64,000 bases of DNA from Allorhodoferax sp032337135 (GTDB lineage Bacteria; Pseudomonadota; Gammaproteobacteria; Burkholderiales; Burkholderiaceae_C), in NCBI RefSeq assembly GCF_032337135.1, contig NZ_JAVXZZ010000002.1, forward strand, positions 682,001-746,000. Direction: 5' to 3'. Position numbers and translations under genes: made by a program. Below, piece by piece: positions 7,393 through 16,451 of the stretch; the first letter of the stretch is position 1; each line of letters starts with the position of its first letter. Under the pieces are notes generated by a model that was not told the origin of the DNA, made no database searches, and saw only the letters and a program-made list of their open reading frames with translations.

Positions 7393-9927
7393 CTAGCGGT
7401 TGGTTGTGGTGTCGACGGCGGCAGGTGCGGCCTGCTCGGACATGGGAATCCAGAACGAGAAGCGGCAGCCCACGACTTCGTCGCCATTGTAGAGGTTCTG
7501 CGCACTCATCCGACCCATGTGCGATTCGACAATGGAGCGGCACAAGGACAGGCCAATGCCCATGCCTTCGGGCTTCGTGGAATAGAAGGCTTCATACAGG
7601 CGCGCCTCAACTTCCGGCGACAGCCCCTTGCCGGTGTCCTGCACTGAAAACTCGACCACGGGCTGGTCGTCCAGGCGACGCGGTACCACCCGCAGTTCTA
7701 CGATGCGCTGCGGTGTCTGTCGCAGCGCTTCATCGATGGCCTGGGCGGCATTGCGCAGCAGGTTCACCAGTACCTGCTCGATCAGGATCGGGTCGACCAT
7801 CAGCGGAGGAATGCGCGAGGCCACGTAGTGGTTGAGGCGCACGTTGAATTTGCGCAGCTCGATTTCGGCCAGTTCCACAGCCTCGGCCACCATGGTGTTG
7901 ACGTCGGACAGCGTGCGGTTGGGCTCGCTGCGCTTCACGAAGGCGCGGATGCGCTGGATGATCTGTCCGGCCCGATGGGCCTGCTTGGCGGTCTTCTCCA
8001 GGGCACTGAGCAGGTCGGGTTCGGTGATGTTTCCTGCCTTGATGCGGGACAGCATGCCGTTGCAGTAGTTGTTGATGGCGGTCAGTGGCTGGTTCAGCTC
8101 GTGGGCCACGCTGGACGCCATTTCACCCATGGTGATGAGGCGGCTGGCCGTCTGGGCCCGCTCGGCCTGGGTTGCAGCCTGCTCCTCGGCCAGGCGCTGG
8201 CTGGTGATGTCGCTTGCGATCACCATCTGGGCCAGGCGCCCGTCAACCCAGCTCAGGTACCGTGTACGCACTTCGAGCCACTTGTCGAGTGCCGGGATGT
8301 ACAGCTCCGAGCGTTCGGTTTCGGTATCGGGCAGGGCGGAGATGGGCAAGCCCGCAAAGGCGTCCACGTCGTCATCGGCGTCGTCGTTGGGGCTGCTTTG
8401 CGGCATGCCGGCCTGGGCGATGAGCTGCAGGTGCCCGTTGGCGCTGGTGCCGAACCACTGGCGGTAGAGCTTGTTCGCGAACAGGACTTCCTCGCTGCCC
8501 AGCGGCGCCACGGAAATGGATGCATCCAGGGCTTCGAGCACCGTGGTGAAGCGCTGGTGCGATTCACTGAGCTGTTCCCGCACCCGGTTAGGCTCGGTGA
8601 TGTCGGTCATGGAGGTCATCCAGCCGGTCTGGGTGCCCATGGAGTCGATCAGCGGGCTGGTGTACAGGCGTGCCTCAAACACAGTGCCGTCGCGGCGCTT
8701 CACACGCATCTGGAAGCCGCCCAGCGCGGTGATGCCGCTGAGCTCTTCCGCCATCCGCTGCTGCAACATTTCCCGGTCGCTTTCGGGCCAGTAGGGGAAC
8801 GGGGCCGTACGTCCCACCAGGTCCGCTTCGGACCAACCGGTCATCTGGCAGAACGCCGCATTCACGTAGGTGATGCGGCCCTGCAGGTCCATCGCGCGCA
8901 TGCCGGTGAGTATGGAGTTTTCCATGGCGCGACGGAAGTTGGTTTCCGACATCAGGGCCTGTTGTGCCTGGAGACGGCGACGCGTGTGGCGCCAGTTGGC
9001 GATCAGCATCCAGGCGGTCATGATGCTCAATGCGGTGACGAGCCAGAACAAGCCGCTGCCGATGACGCCGAGCGATGCCCGGTAGGCCTGGGCGCGGATC
9101 TTCAGGCCCGGCCCGACGGGCGAGACATCCATGGTGTGCTCGTTGGGCGGGGTGGCCCACGGCAGCCAGGGGCTGATCAGCTTCTTGTTCGGGACCACGC
9201 TACCGGCCAGCAGGGCGCCGTTGCTGTCCAGCAGCGAAACCGCATAGCGCGCGGTGACCTCGGAGGGCACGCCATAGCGATAGAGCGCATCGACCGAATA
9301 CTCGGCCAGCAGCACGCCTGCAAAGCGCGCCCGGTCGCTCAGGGGGACGTGCATCTGCAGCAATGGCGGATCGTTGGTGGTCCAGATGCGCTGCAGGTAG
9401 GTGACCTGGTTGCTTTCGCGTGCCTGCAGGAAGCCCGCTTCGGTGTCGCCGCGCTGCGACAGCGGTGTGCTGGCCGTGAGTTGGAACGCCGCCAGACTCG
9501 CCGTTCCGAGACTGGCACGGACCCGGCGCCGTTCGTCCACCCAAGCCACGCCCTGCAGTTCGGGGTACTGGTTGATCATGGCTTCTGCGCGCACCTTGAA
9601 TTCTGTGGGGTCGAGTTCACGGTTGGCGATTTCGCGGGCCACGCGCATGAATTGCTCCTGGCGCTCCAGTAGACGCAGTCGAAGCCGCTGCTGGGTGTAT
9701 TCCACATCCCGCTGCACGGCCTCGTGCTCGCGCTCGATCTCTTCGATGCGCAGGTACCCCAGGGCCGCCACGATGGCGCTGAAGAACAGCAATACCGCGG
9801 CCAATGGGGCCAGCATGGCGAAGCGATCCTGACGGTAGGGCGTGAGGCGCTTCCACCAGCGCCTCGCCTTGCTGACGGTAGGGATGCCCAGTTGGTCGGG
9901 CAATTCTTTCAAGGGGGGCAAAGGCAT
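7393..9927 (-). CDS. Membrane PAS sensor histidine kinase (DctS/FixL-like)
   Basis: 844 residues. N-terminal membrane helix (about 37-59), a large periplasmic sensor region (about 60-286), second helix (about 288-310), a cytoplasmic PAS domain (about 325-450; MRAMDLQGRITYVNAAF), a second PAS-like domain (about 455-570), HisKA with phospho-acceptor His609 in SSVAHELNQPLTA, and a C-terminal HATPase domain (NLLRNAAQA, DTGKGL, GMGIGLSL). The overall plan resembles DctS, the C4-dicarboxylate sensor that pairs with a FixJ-type regulator. The regulator gene follows by 11 bp. It is divergent from aceE with 147 bp between starts, suggesting the signal might be a carboxylate linked to pyruvate metabolism; this is inference. 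Confidence 0.9.
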   Translation of the reverse strand: MPLPPLKELPDQLGIPTVSKARRWWKRLTPYRQDRFAMLAPLAAVLLFFSAIVAALGYLRIEEIEREHEAVQRDVEYTQQRLRLRLLERQEQFMRVAREIANRELDPTEFKVRAEAMINQYPELQGVAWVDERRRVRASLGTASLAAFQLTASTPLSQRGDTEAGFLQARESNQVTYLQRIWTTNDPPLLQMHVPLSDRARFAGVLLAEYSVDALYRYGVPSEVTARYAVSLLDSNGALLAGSVVPNKKLISPWLPWATPPNEHTMDVSPVGPGLKIRAQAYRASLGVIGSGLFWLVTALSIMTAWMLIANWRHTRRRLQAQQALMSETNFRRAMENSILTGMRAMDLQGRITYVNAAFCQMTGWSEADLVGRTAPFPYWPESDREMLQQRMAEELSGITALGGFQMRVKRRDGTVFEARLYTSPLIDSMGTQTGWMTSMTDITEPNRVREQLSESHQRFTTVLEALDASISVAPLGSEEVLFANKLYRQWFGTSANGHLQLIAQAGMPQSSPNDDADDDVDAFAGLPISALPDTETERSELYIPALDKWLEVRTRYLSWVDGRLAQMVIASDITSQRLAEEQAATQAERAQTASRLITMGEMASSVAHELNQPLTAINNYCNGMLSRIKAGNITEPDLLSALEKTAKQAHRAGQIIQRIRAFVKRSEPNRTLSDVNTMVAEAVELAEIELRKFNVRLNHYVASRIPPLMVDPILIEQVLVNLLRNAAQAIDEALRQTPQRIVELRVVPRRLDDQPVVEFSVQDTGKGLSPEVEARLYEAFYSTKPEGMGIGLSLCRSIVESHMGRMSAQNLYNGDEVVGCRFSFWIPMSEQAAPAAVDTTTNR

Positions 9928-10074
9928 GGCGCTGAGTGTAGGAGAGGCGTTCCCGACAAAACCGTCTCAAATATCACAATACGAAATCATATAGCGCATG
10001 TTGAAAAAATGAGAAAGTTATGAGAAACTAGAGCTGTCGTACTAAATTCGCGCAATACCCAAAAGGAGATACGC
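9928..10074. promoter_or_regulatory. Divergent control region between sensor kinase and aceE
   Basis: This 147-bp gap is clearly AT-richer than its surroundings (runs such as CAATACGAAATCATATAG and TTGAAAAAATGAGAAAG), as expected for promoters of both divergent units. AAGGAG lies 7 bases before the aceE ATG. I cannot place -35/-10 boxes with confidence, and I see no clean long palindrome. Confidence 0.45.
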
Positions 10075-12777
10075 ATGTCCGCTCAAGCTGCACCGCAAGG
10101 TGTGAACGCCCTCTACGATTCCCAGGAAACCCAGGAATGGCTGGACGCCTTGAGCGCCGTCATCGAGGCAGAAGGGCCTGACCGCGCCCACGCCCTGTTG
10201 GAGGAATTGCTCGAACATGCGCGCCAGAACAGCATCGACATGCCGTTCTCGGCCAACACCGGCTATGTGAATACCATTGAGCCGGACCAGGAAGCCCACT
10301 GCCCGGGCAACATCCAAATCGAGAAGCGCCTGCGCGCCTACATGCGCTGGAACGCCATGGCCATGGTGGTGCGCGCCAACCGCCTCAACCCCGCCGACGG
10401 TGGTGACTTGGGTGGCCACATCGGCTCCTTCGCCTCGGTGGCCAGCATGTTCGGTGCCGGCTTCAACCACTTCTGGCACGCTGAAAGCGAAAACCACGGC
10501 GGTGACTGCCTCTACATCCAGGGCCACAGCGCCCCCGGCATCTACGCCCGCGCTTACTTGGAAGGACGTCTGACTGAAGCGCAACTCGACAGCTTCCGCC
10601 AGGAAGTGGACGGCAAGGGCCTGCCGAGCTACCCGCACCCCAAGCTGATGCCCGAGTTCTGGCAGTTCCCTACCGTGTCCATGGGGCTGGGGCCCTTGAT
10701 GGCCATCTACCAGGCCCGTTTCCTCAAGTACCTGCATGCCCGCGGCATTGCCAATACCGAGAACCGCAAGGTCTGGGCCTTCATGGGCGATGGCGAGATG
10801 GACGAGCCCGAATCCCTGGGCGCCATCGGCCTGGCCGCCCGTGAAGGGCTGGATAACCTGATCTTTGTGGTGAACTGCAACCTGCAGCGCCTGGACGGCC
10901 CGGTGCGCGGCAACGGCAAGATCATCCAGGAGCTCGAAGGCGAGTTCCGTGGTTCCGGCTGGAACGTCATCAAGCTGATCTGGGGCAAGGGCTGGGACGA
11001 ACTGCTGGCGCGCGACAAGAGCGGCAAATTGAAGCAGCTCATGATGGAAACCCTGGATGGCGACTACCAGGCCATGAAAGCCAACGACGGTGCCTTTGTG
11101 CGCAAGAACTTCTTTGGCAAGTACCCCGAAACGCTCAAGCTGGTCGAGCACATGACTGACGAAGAGGTGTTCGAACTGCGCCGCGGCGGCCACCAGCCCG
11201 AGAAGGTGTACGCAGCCTTCCATGCCGCCCACAACACGAAAACCGGTCAGCCCACCGTGCTGCTGGTCAAGACAGTCAAGGGCTATGGCATGGGCAAGGC
11301 CGGTGAAGGCAAGAATACCGTGCACCAGACAAAGAAGCTCAGCGACGAGGACATCAAGTACATCCGCGACCGCTTCGGCATCCCCATTCCCGACAGCCAG
11401 CTGGCCGACATTCCCTACTACAAGCCGGCCGACGACACGCCGGAAATGCGCTACCTGCACGAGCGCCGCAAGGCGCTGGGCGGCTATTTGCCGCACCGTC
11501 GCGTCAAGGCCGACGAGCATTTCACCGTGCCGGCACTGGAAACCTTCAAGGCCGTGCTGGAGCCCACGGCGGAAGGCCGCGAGATCAGTACCACCCAGGC
11601 CTACGTGCGCTTTTTGACGCAGCTGCTGCGCGACCAAGCCCTGGGCCCGCGCGTGGTACCCATCCTGGTGGACGAGGCCCGCACCTTCGGCATGGAAGGC
11701 CTGTTCCGCCAGATCGGCATCTACAACCCCAAGGGCCAGATGTACACCCCGGTGGACAAGGACCAGGTGATGTACTACCGCGAAGACAAGGCCGGCCAGA
11801 TCCTGCAGGAAGGCATCAACGAAGCCGGTGGCATGGCCAGCTGGATTGCGGCGGCCACCAGCTACAGCACCAGCAACCGCATCATGGTGCCGTTCTTCGT
11901 CTACTACTCGATGTTCGGCTTCCAGCGCATCGGTGACCTGGCCTGGGCGGCCGGTGACATGCAGGCCCGCGGCTTCCTGCTGGGCGGTACCTCGGGGCGT
12001 ACCACGCTCAACGGCGAGGGCCTGCAGCACGAGGACGGGCACAGCCACATCCTGGCCGGCACCATTCCGAACTGCGTGAGCTACGACCCGACGTTCGCGC
12101 ACGAAGTGGGCGTCATCATCCACCACGGCTTGAAGCGCATGGTGGAGCGCCAGGAAAACGTCTTCTACTACCTGACCCTGCTGAACGAGAACTACGCCAT
12201 GCCGGGCCTGACCGCCGGCACCGAAGAGCAGATCATCAAGGGCATGTACCTGTGCAAGGAAGGGCCCAAGATGACGCCGCGCGTGCAGCTGCTGGGCTCG
12301 GGCTCGATCCTGCGCGAAAGCCTGGCCGCACAGGAACTGCTGGCGCTGGACTGGGGCGTGGCGGCCAATGTGTGGAGCTGCCCAAGCTTCAATGAACTGG
12401 CCCGCGACGGCCAGGACTGCGAACGCTGGAACCTGCTGCACCCCGAGGCCGCGCCGCGTGTGCCTTTCGTGGCGCAGCAGCTCGACAAGCACACCGGCCC
12501 CGTGGTGTGCTCCACCGACTACATGAAGAACTACGGCGAGCAGATCCGCGCCTTCATTCCCAAGGGCCGTACCTACAAGGTGCTGGGCACCGACGGCTTC
12601 GGCCGCAGCGACTTCCGCTCCAAGCTGCGCGAGCACTTCGAGATCAACCGCCACTACATCGTGGTGGCCGCGCTCAAGGCCCTGGCCGAAGAAGGCAGCG
12701 TGCCGCTGGCCAAGGTGAGCGAGGCCATTGCCAAGTACGGTATCAAGACCGAAGCCATCAACCCCCTGTACGCCTGA
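10075..12777 (+). CDS. aceE: Pyruvate dehydrogenase E1 component (homodimeric)
   Basis: 900 residues, close to the 887 of E. coli AceE. E1 decarboxylates pyruvate with thiamine diphosphate and transfers the acetyl group to lipoyl-E2 in the cytosolic pyruvate dehydrogenase complex. Seen: the thiamine diphosphate/Mg motif from GDGEMDEPES to NCNLQRLDGP (about residues 238-273), DLGGHIGSFAS, GGTSGRTTLNGEGLQHEDGHSH and the C-terminal LGTDGFGRSDFR...FEIN. It heads the operon aceE-aceF-lpdA (gaps 21 and 15 bp). A strong AAGGAG site fixes the start. The AT-rich region upstream is shared with a divergent sensor kinase. Confidence 0.98.
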   Translation: MSAQAAPQGVNALYDSQETQEWLDALSAVIEAEGPDRAHALLEELLEHARQNSIDMPFSANTGYVNTIEPDQEAHCPGNIQIEKRLRAYMRWNAMAMVVRANRLNPADGGDLGGHIGSFASVASMFGAGFNHFWHAESENHGGDCLYIQGHSAPGIYARAYLEGRLTEAQLDSFRQEVDGKGLPSYPHPKLMPEFWQFPTVSMGLGPLMAIYQARFLKYLHARGIANTENRKVWAFMGDGEMDEPESLGAIGLAAREGLDNLIFVVNCNLQRLDGPVRGNGKIIQELEGEFRGSGWNVIKLIWGKGWDELLARDKSGKLKQLMMETLDGDYQAMKANDGAFVRKNFFGKYPETLKLVEHMTDEEVFELRRGGHQPEKVYAAFHAAHNTKTGQPTVLLVKTVKGYGMGKAGEGKNTVHQTKKLSDEDIKYIRDRFGIPIPDSQLADIPYYKPADDTPEMRYLHERRKALGGYLPHRRVKADEHFTVPALETFKAVLEPTAEGREISTTQAYVRFLTQLLRDQALGPRVVPILVDEARTFGMEGLFRQIGIYNPKGQMYTPVDKDQVMYYREDKAGQILQEGINEAGGMASWIAAATSYSTSNRIMVPFFVYYSMFGFQRIGDLAWAAGDMQARGFLLGGTSGRTTLNGEGLQHEDGHSHILAGTIPNCVSYDPTFAHEVGVIIHHGLKRMVERQENVFYYLTLLNENYAMPGLTAGTEEQIIKGMYLCKEGPKMTPRVQLLGSGSILRESLAAQELLALDWGVAANVWSCPSFNELARDGQDCERWNLLHPEAAPRVPFVAQQLDKHTGPVVCSTDYMKNYGEQIRAFIPKGRTYKVLGTDGFGRSDFRSKLREHFEINRHYIVVAALKALAEEGSVPLAKVSEAIAKYGIKTEAINPLYA

Positions 12778-12798
12778 CACGGATCGGAGTAACCCAAC

Positions 12799-14460
12799 AT
12801 GGCAACTATTGAAATCAAGGTTCCCGACATTGGCGACTTCGACGAGGTCGCGGTGATTGAGCTGCTGGTCAAGCCCGGCGACACCGTCAAGGCCGAGCAA
12901 AGCCTTATCACCGTGGAGAGCGATAAGGCCTCCATGGAAATTCCTTCCAGCCACGCCGGCGTCGTCAAGGCCTTGCAGGTGAAGCTGGGCGACAAGGTGA
13001 AGGAAGGCTCCGTGGTGCTGCTGCTGGACTCAGCCGATGCTGCTGCAGCTGCACCCGCAGCGCCCGCCTCTGTGCCGAATCCGGCTCCAGCCCTCGTAGA
13101 AAGTGCGCAAGCAGCTCCTGTTTCTGTAGCGACTGCAGCCTCGTCCGGTCCCGTGAATGTCACCGTGCCCGACATTGGTGACTTCAAGGACGTGGCCGTC
13201 ATCGAGCTGCTGGTGAAGGTGGGCGACACCGTCAAGGCCGAGCAGAGCCTGATCACCGTGGAAAGCGACAAGGCCTCCATGGAGATTCCCTCCAGCCATG
13301 CTGGCGTGGTGAAGGAAATCAAGGTCAAGGTGGGCGACACCGTGAACCAGGGCGACTTGGTGCTGGTGCTCGAAGGCGCGGCCGGTGGTGCCGCCGCTGC
13401 GCCTGCCGCCAGCGCACCGGCAGCGGCCGCCGCGGCAGCGCCAGCGGTCGCAGCCCCGGCTGCAACGCCCGCGGTAGCCGCTGCCGCTGTGCCCGCCCAC
13501 AACCCCACGGCCCTGGCCGTGAAAGTGCCCCATGCCAGCCCCTCGGTGCGCAAGTTCGCCCGCGAGCTCGGCGTGCCGTTGGCCGAGGTGAAGGGCTCCG
13601 GCCCCAAAGGCCGCATCACCCAGGCCGACGTGCAGGCCTTCACCAAGGCGGTGATGGGCGGCGCGGTGCAGACCGCCGCCATTGCCGCGGCCGCCAAGGC
13701 CGCACCGGCGGCTGGCGATGGTGCAGCACTGGGCCTCATTCCCTGGCCCAAGGTGGACTTCGCCAAGTTCGGCCCCATCGAGCTAAAGGAACTGGGCCGC
13801 ATCAAGAAGATCAGCGGTGCCAACCTGCTGCGCAACGCCATCATGATTCCGGCCGTCACCAACCACGACGATGCCGACATCACCGACCTGGAAGCCTTCC
13901 GCGTTGCCACCAACAAGGAAAACGAGAAGTCGGGCATCAAGGTCACGATGCTGGCCTTCTTGATCAAGGCCTGCGTGGCCGCGCTCAAGAAGTACCCCGA
14001 GTTCAACAGCAGCCTCGACGGCGACGCCTTGGTCTACAAGAACTACTGGCACATCGGCTTCGCGGCCGACACGCCCAACGGCCTGATGGTGCCGGTGATC
14101 AAGGATGCCGACAAGAAAGGCATCTTCCAGATCAGCCAGGAAATGTCGGAACTGGCCAAGAAGGCGCGTGAAGGCAAGCTCAGCCCCGCCGAAATGTCGG
14201 GTGCCACCTTCACCATCTCCAGCCTGGGCGGCATTGGCGGGCGCTACTTCACGCCCATCATCAACGCGCCCGAAGTGGCCATCCTCGGGGTGTGCAAGAG
14301 CACCATGGAGCCGGTGTGGGACGGCAAGGCCTTCCAGCCGCGCCTGATGCTCCCGCTGTCGCTGACCTGGGACCACCGCGTGATCGACGGCGCCGCTGCC
14401 GCACGCTTCAACGTCTACCTGGCGCAGATCCTGGGCGACTTCCGCCGGGTGATGCTGTAA
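12799..14460 (+). CDS. aceF: Pyruvate dehydrogenase E2, dihydrolipoyllysine acetyltransferase with two lipoyl domains
   Basis: 553 residues. Two lipoyl domains (about 1-77, lipoyl Lys43 in ESDKASME; and about 120-192, Lys158 in the same motif), Ala/Pro linkers, a peripheral-subunit-binding domain (about 248-285, ASPSVRKFARELGV...GPKGRITQADV), and the catalytic acetyltransferase core ending with the HxxxDG motif in TWDHRVIDGAAAARF. The E2 forms the core of the complex and passes acetyl from lipoamide to CoA. The linker after lipoyl domain 1 contains an in-frame copy of the 54-nt dispersed repeat (13077-13130). The first lipoyl domain is nearly the same as the one on lpdA. 15 bp separate it from lpdA. 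Confidence 0.97.
   Translation: MATIEIKVPDIGDFDEVAVIELLVKPGDTVKAEQSLITVESDKASMEIPSSHAGVVKALQVKLGDKVKEGSVVLLLDSADAAAAAPAAPASVPNPAPALVESAQAAPVSVATAASSGPVNVTVPDIGDFKDVAVIELLVKVGDTVKAEQSLITVESDKASMEIPSSHAGVVKEIKVKVGDTVNQGDLVLVLEGAAGGAAAAPAASAPAAAAAAAPAVAAPAATPAVAAAAVPAHNPTALAVKVPHASPSVRKFARELGVPLAEVKGSGPKGRITQADVQAFTKAVMGGAVQTAAIAAAAKAAPAAGDGAALGLIPWPKVDFAKFGPIELKELGRIKKISGANLLRNAIMIPAVTNHDDADITDLEAFRVATNKENEKSGIKVTMLAFLIKACVAALKKYPEFNSSLDGDALVYKNYWHIGFAADTPNGLMVPVIKDADKKGIFQISQEMSELAKKAREGKLSPAEMSGATFTISSLGGIGGRYFTPIINAPEVAILGVCKSTMEPVWDGKAFQPRLMLPLSLTWDHRVIDGAAAARFNVYLAQILGDFRRVML
13077..13130 (+). repeat. 54-nt dispersed repeat, copy A (inside aceF linker)
   Basis: One of five copies of exactly 54 nt that align without gaps; invariant blocks are GCCC (positions 14-17), TGC (28-30), GCT (38-40) and TAGC (51-54). 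Here it is read in frame as part of the linker between the two lipoyl domains. Hand count gives 45/54 identity with copy B in lpdA and 35/54 with copy C in the desulfurase-rhodanese fusion. Confidence 0.8.
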
Positions 14461-14475
14461 ACCGAAGGAACCAAC

Positions 14476-16320
14476 ATGGCGATCGTAGAAATCAAGGTTC
14501 CCGACATTGGCGACTTCGACGAAGTGGCCGTGATCGAGTTGCTGGTCAAGGTGGGTGACACCATCAAGGCCGAGCAAAGCCTCATTACCGTGGAGAGCGA
14601 CAAGGCTTCCATGGAAATTCCGTCCAGCCAGGGCGGGGTGGTCAAGGAGCTGAAAGTCAAGCTTGGCGACAAGGTGAAAGAAGGCTCGGTGGTGGTGCTG
14701 CTGGAAGCGGCCGGTGCAGCTGATTCTGTGCCAAATGTGGCTCCAGCCCCCGCAAAAACTGCGCAGGCAGCTCCTGTTTCCGTAGCGCCTGCGGCGGCCC
14801 CGGTGGCGGCCAGCTTTGGCGAAAGTTTCAAAGGTGTTGCCGACCTGGAGTGCGACGTGCTGGTGCTGGGCGGCGGCCCCGGTGGCTACTCGGCCGCTTT
14901 CCGAGCCGCTGACCTCGGCCTCAAGGTCGTTGTCGTCGAACGCTACAGCACCCTCGGTGGTGTGTGTCTGAACGTAGGCTGCATCCCGTCGAAGGCGCTG
15001 CTGCACGTGGCCGCCGTCATGGACGAAGTGCGCCACATGGCCGACGTGGGCGTGGACTTTGGCGCCCCCGTTGTCAACATCGACAAGCTGCGCGGCCACA
15101 AGGAAAAAGTCATCGGCAAGCTCACCGGCGGCCTGGCCGCCATGGCCAAGATGCGCAAGGTGACTTTCCTGCGCGGCTACGGCGCCTTTGTGGGGCCCAA
15201 CCACCTGGAAGTGGAAGAAACCACCGGCAGCGGGCAGGACAAGACCGGTACCAAGAAGGTCGTGGCGTTCAAGAATGCCATCATCGCTGCGGGCAGCCAG
15301 GCTGTGCGCCTGCCCTTCATGCCCGACGATCCGCGTGTGGTGGACAGCACTGGTGCCTTGGCGCTCAAGGAAGTTCCCAAGCGCATGCTCATCCTGGGCG
15401 GCGGCATCATCGGCCTAGAAATGGGCACCGTCTACAGCACGCTGGGCGCACGCCTGGACGTGGTGGAAATGATGGACGGCCTGATGCAGGGCGCCGACCG
15501 CGATCTGGTCAAGATCTGGCAGAAGATGAACGCCCACCGTTTCGACAACATCATGCTCAAGACCAAGACGGTCGGGGCCAAGGCTACGCCCGAAGGCATC
15601 GAGGTCACGTTCGCTCCGGCGGAAGAGGGCGGCACCGCCCCCGCACCACAGGTGTATGACCTGGTGCTGCAGGCCGTGGGCCGCACGCCCAATGGCAAGA
15701 AGATCGCCGCCGACAAGGCCGGTGTGGCCGTCACGGACCGCGGCTTCATCAACGTCGACATCCAGATGCGCACCAACGTGCCCCACATCTTCGCCATCGG
15801 TGACATCGTGGGCCAGCCCATGCTGGCGCACAAGGCGGTGCACGAAGCGCATGTGGCCGCCGAGGTGATTGCCGGTGAACTCAAGGGCGACAAGGAACTG
15901 GCCAGTGCCGCCTTCAACGCCCGCGTGATTCCCAGCGTGGCCTACACCGACCCCGAAGTGGCTTGGGTCGGTCTGACCGAAGACCAGGCCAAGGCCCAGG
16001 GCATCAAGGTTAAGAAGGGCCTGTTCCCCTGGACGGCCTCCGGCCGCGCCATTGCCAACGGCCGTGACGAGGGCGTCACCAAACTACTGTTTGATGACTC
16101 TCCGGAAGCCCACGGCCACGGCAAGATCCTGGGCGGCTGCATGGTGGGCACCCATGCGGGCGACATGATCGGTGAGATTGCGCTGGCCATCGAGATGGGG
16201 GCCGACGCGGTGGACATCGGCAAGACCATCCACCCGCACCCCACGCTGGGCGAGAGCATCGGCATGGCGGCGGAAGTGGCGCACGGCAGCTGTACGGACG
16301 TGCCGCCTGCGCGCAAGTAA
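14476..16320 (+). CDS. lpdA: Dihydrolipoyl dehydrogenase (E3) with N-terminal lipoyl domain
   Basis: 614 residues, about 140 longer than E. coli Lpd because of an N-terminal lipoyl domain (about 1-77, Lys43 in ESDKASME) and an Ala/Pro linker (about 80-115). The E3 part has the FAD motif VLGGGPGGYSAAF, the redox-active CLNVGC disulfide, the NAD motif LGGGIIGLEMG and the C-terminal catalytic HPHPTLGE. It reoxidises dihydrolipoamide of the pyruvate dehydrogenase complex with NAD. AAGGA precedes the ATG. Lipoylated E3 is a known feature of several beta- and gammaproteobacteria and Neisseria. The linker carries repeat copy B in the same frame as in aceF. Confidence 0.97.
   Translation: MAIVEIKVPDIGDFDEVAVIELLVKVGDTIKAEQSLITVESDKASMEIPSSQGGVVKELKVKLGDKVKEGSVVVLLEAAGAADSVPNVAPAPAKTAQAAPVSVAPAAAPVAASFGESFKGVADLECDVLVLGGGPGGYSAAFRAADLGLKVVVVERYSTLGGVCLNVGCIPSKALLHVAAVMDEVRHMADVGVDFGAPVVNIDKLRGHKEKVIGKLTGGLAAMAKMRKVTFLRGYGAFVGPNHLEVEETTGSGQDKTGTKKVVAFKNAIIAAGSQAVRLPFMPDDPRVVDSTGALALKEVPKRMLILGGGIIGLEMGTVYSTLGARLDVVEMMDGLMQGADRDLVKIWQKMNAHRFDNIMLKTKTVGAKATPEGIEVTFAPAEEGGTAPAPQVYDLVLQAVGRTPNGKKIAADKAGVAVTDRGFINVDIQMRTNVPHIFAIGDIVGQPMLAHKAVHEAHVAAEVIAGELKGDKELASAAFNARVIPSVAYTDPEVAWVGLTEDQAKAQGIKVKKGLFPWTASGRAIANGRDEGVTKLLFDDSPEAHGHGKILGGCMVGTHAGDMIGEIALAIEMGADAVDIGKTIHPHPTLGESIGMAAEVAHGSCTDVPPARK
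14733..14786 (+). repeat. 54-nt dispersed repeat, copy B (inside lpdA linker)
   Basis: Second in-frame copy, located in the linker between the lipoyl domain and the FAD domain of E3. Aligns without gaps over 54 nt with copy A (45/54 by hand count) and is translated in the same frame, giving related Ala/Pro-rich residues ending AAPVSVA. Confidence 0.8.
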
Positions 16321-16334
16321 GACACACACCAGGG

Positions 16335-16354
16335 GGGGGGCGAGCACGCCCCCC
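16335..16354 (+). terminator. Strong hairpin after lpdA
   Basis: Perfect 8-bp stem GGGGGGCG / CGCCCCCC with an AGCA loop, 15 bases after the lpdA stop. No T-run follows, so it could be a Rho-dependent end or 3' mRNA stabiliser rather than a classical intrinsic terminator. The three-gene operon ends here; the next gene is convergent. Confidence 0.55.
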
Positions 16355-16451
16355 AGCACCATGGCCCACGCGGCAGTCACCGCTTTGTGATGGTGTGTCG
16401 TGCCGTCATCGGCCCGGTGTGCCGGTCGCGCAATGTCCGTCAGCGGACCAA

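Noticed and set aside
5546..7396. 616-codon plus-strand frame across folD and the response regulator
   Set aside because: Runs antisense through folD, the terminator and the regulator; no recognisable domain.
7828..9672. 614-codon plus-strand frame antisense to the sensor kinase
   Set aside because: Kinase domains on the minus strand are unambiguous; this frame is His/Gly/Val-rich shadow.
10042..12954. 970-codon open frame antisense to aceE
   Set aside because: Shadow of high-GC codon use in a very conserved gene; its translation is rich in His/Val/Gly/Leu with no domain, and it spans two real genes.
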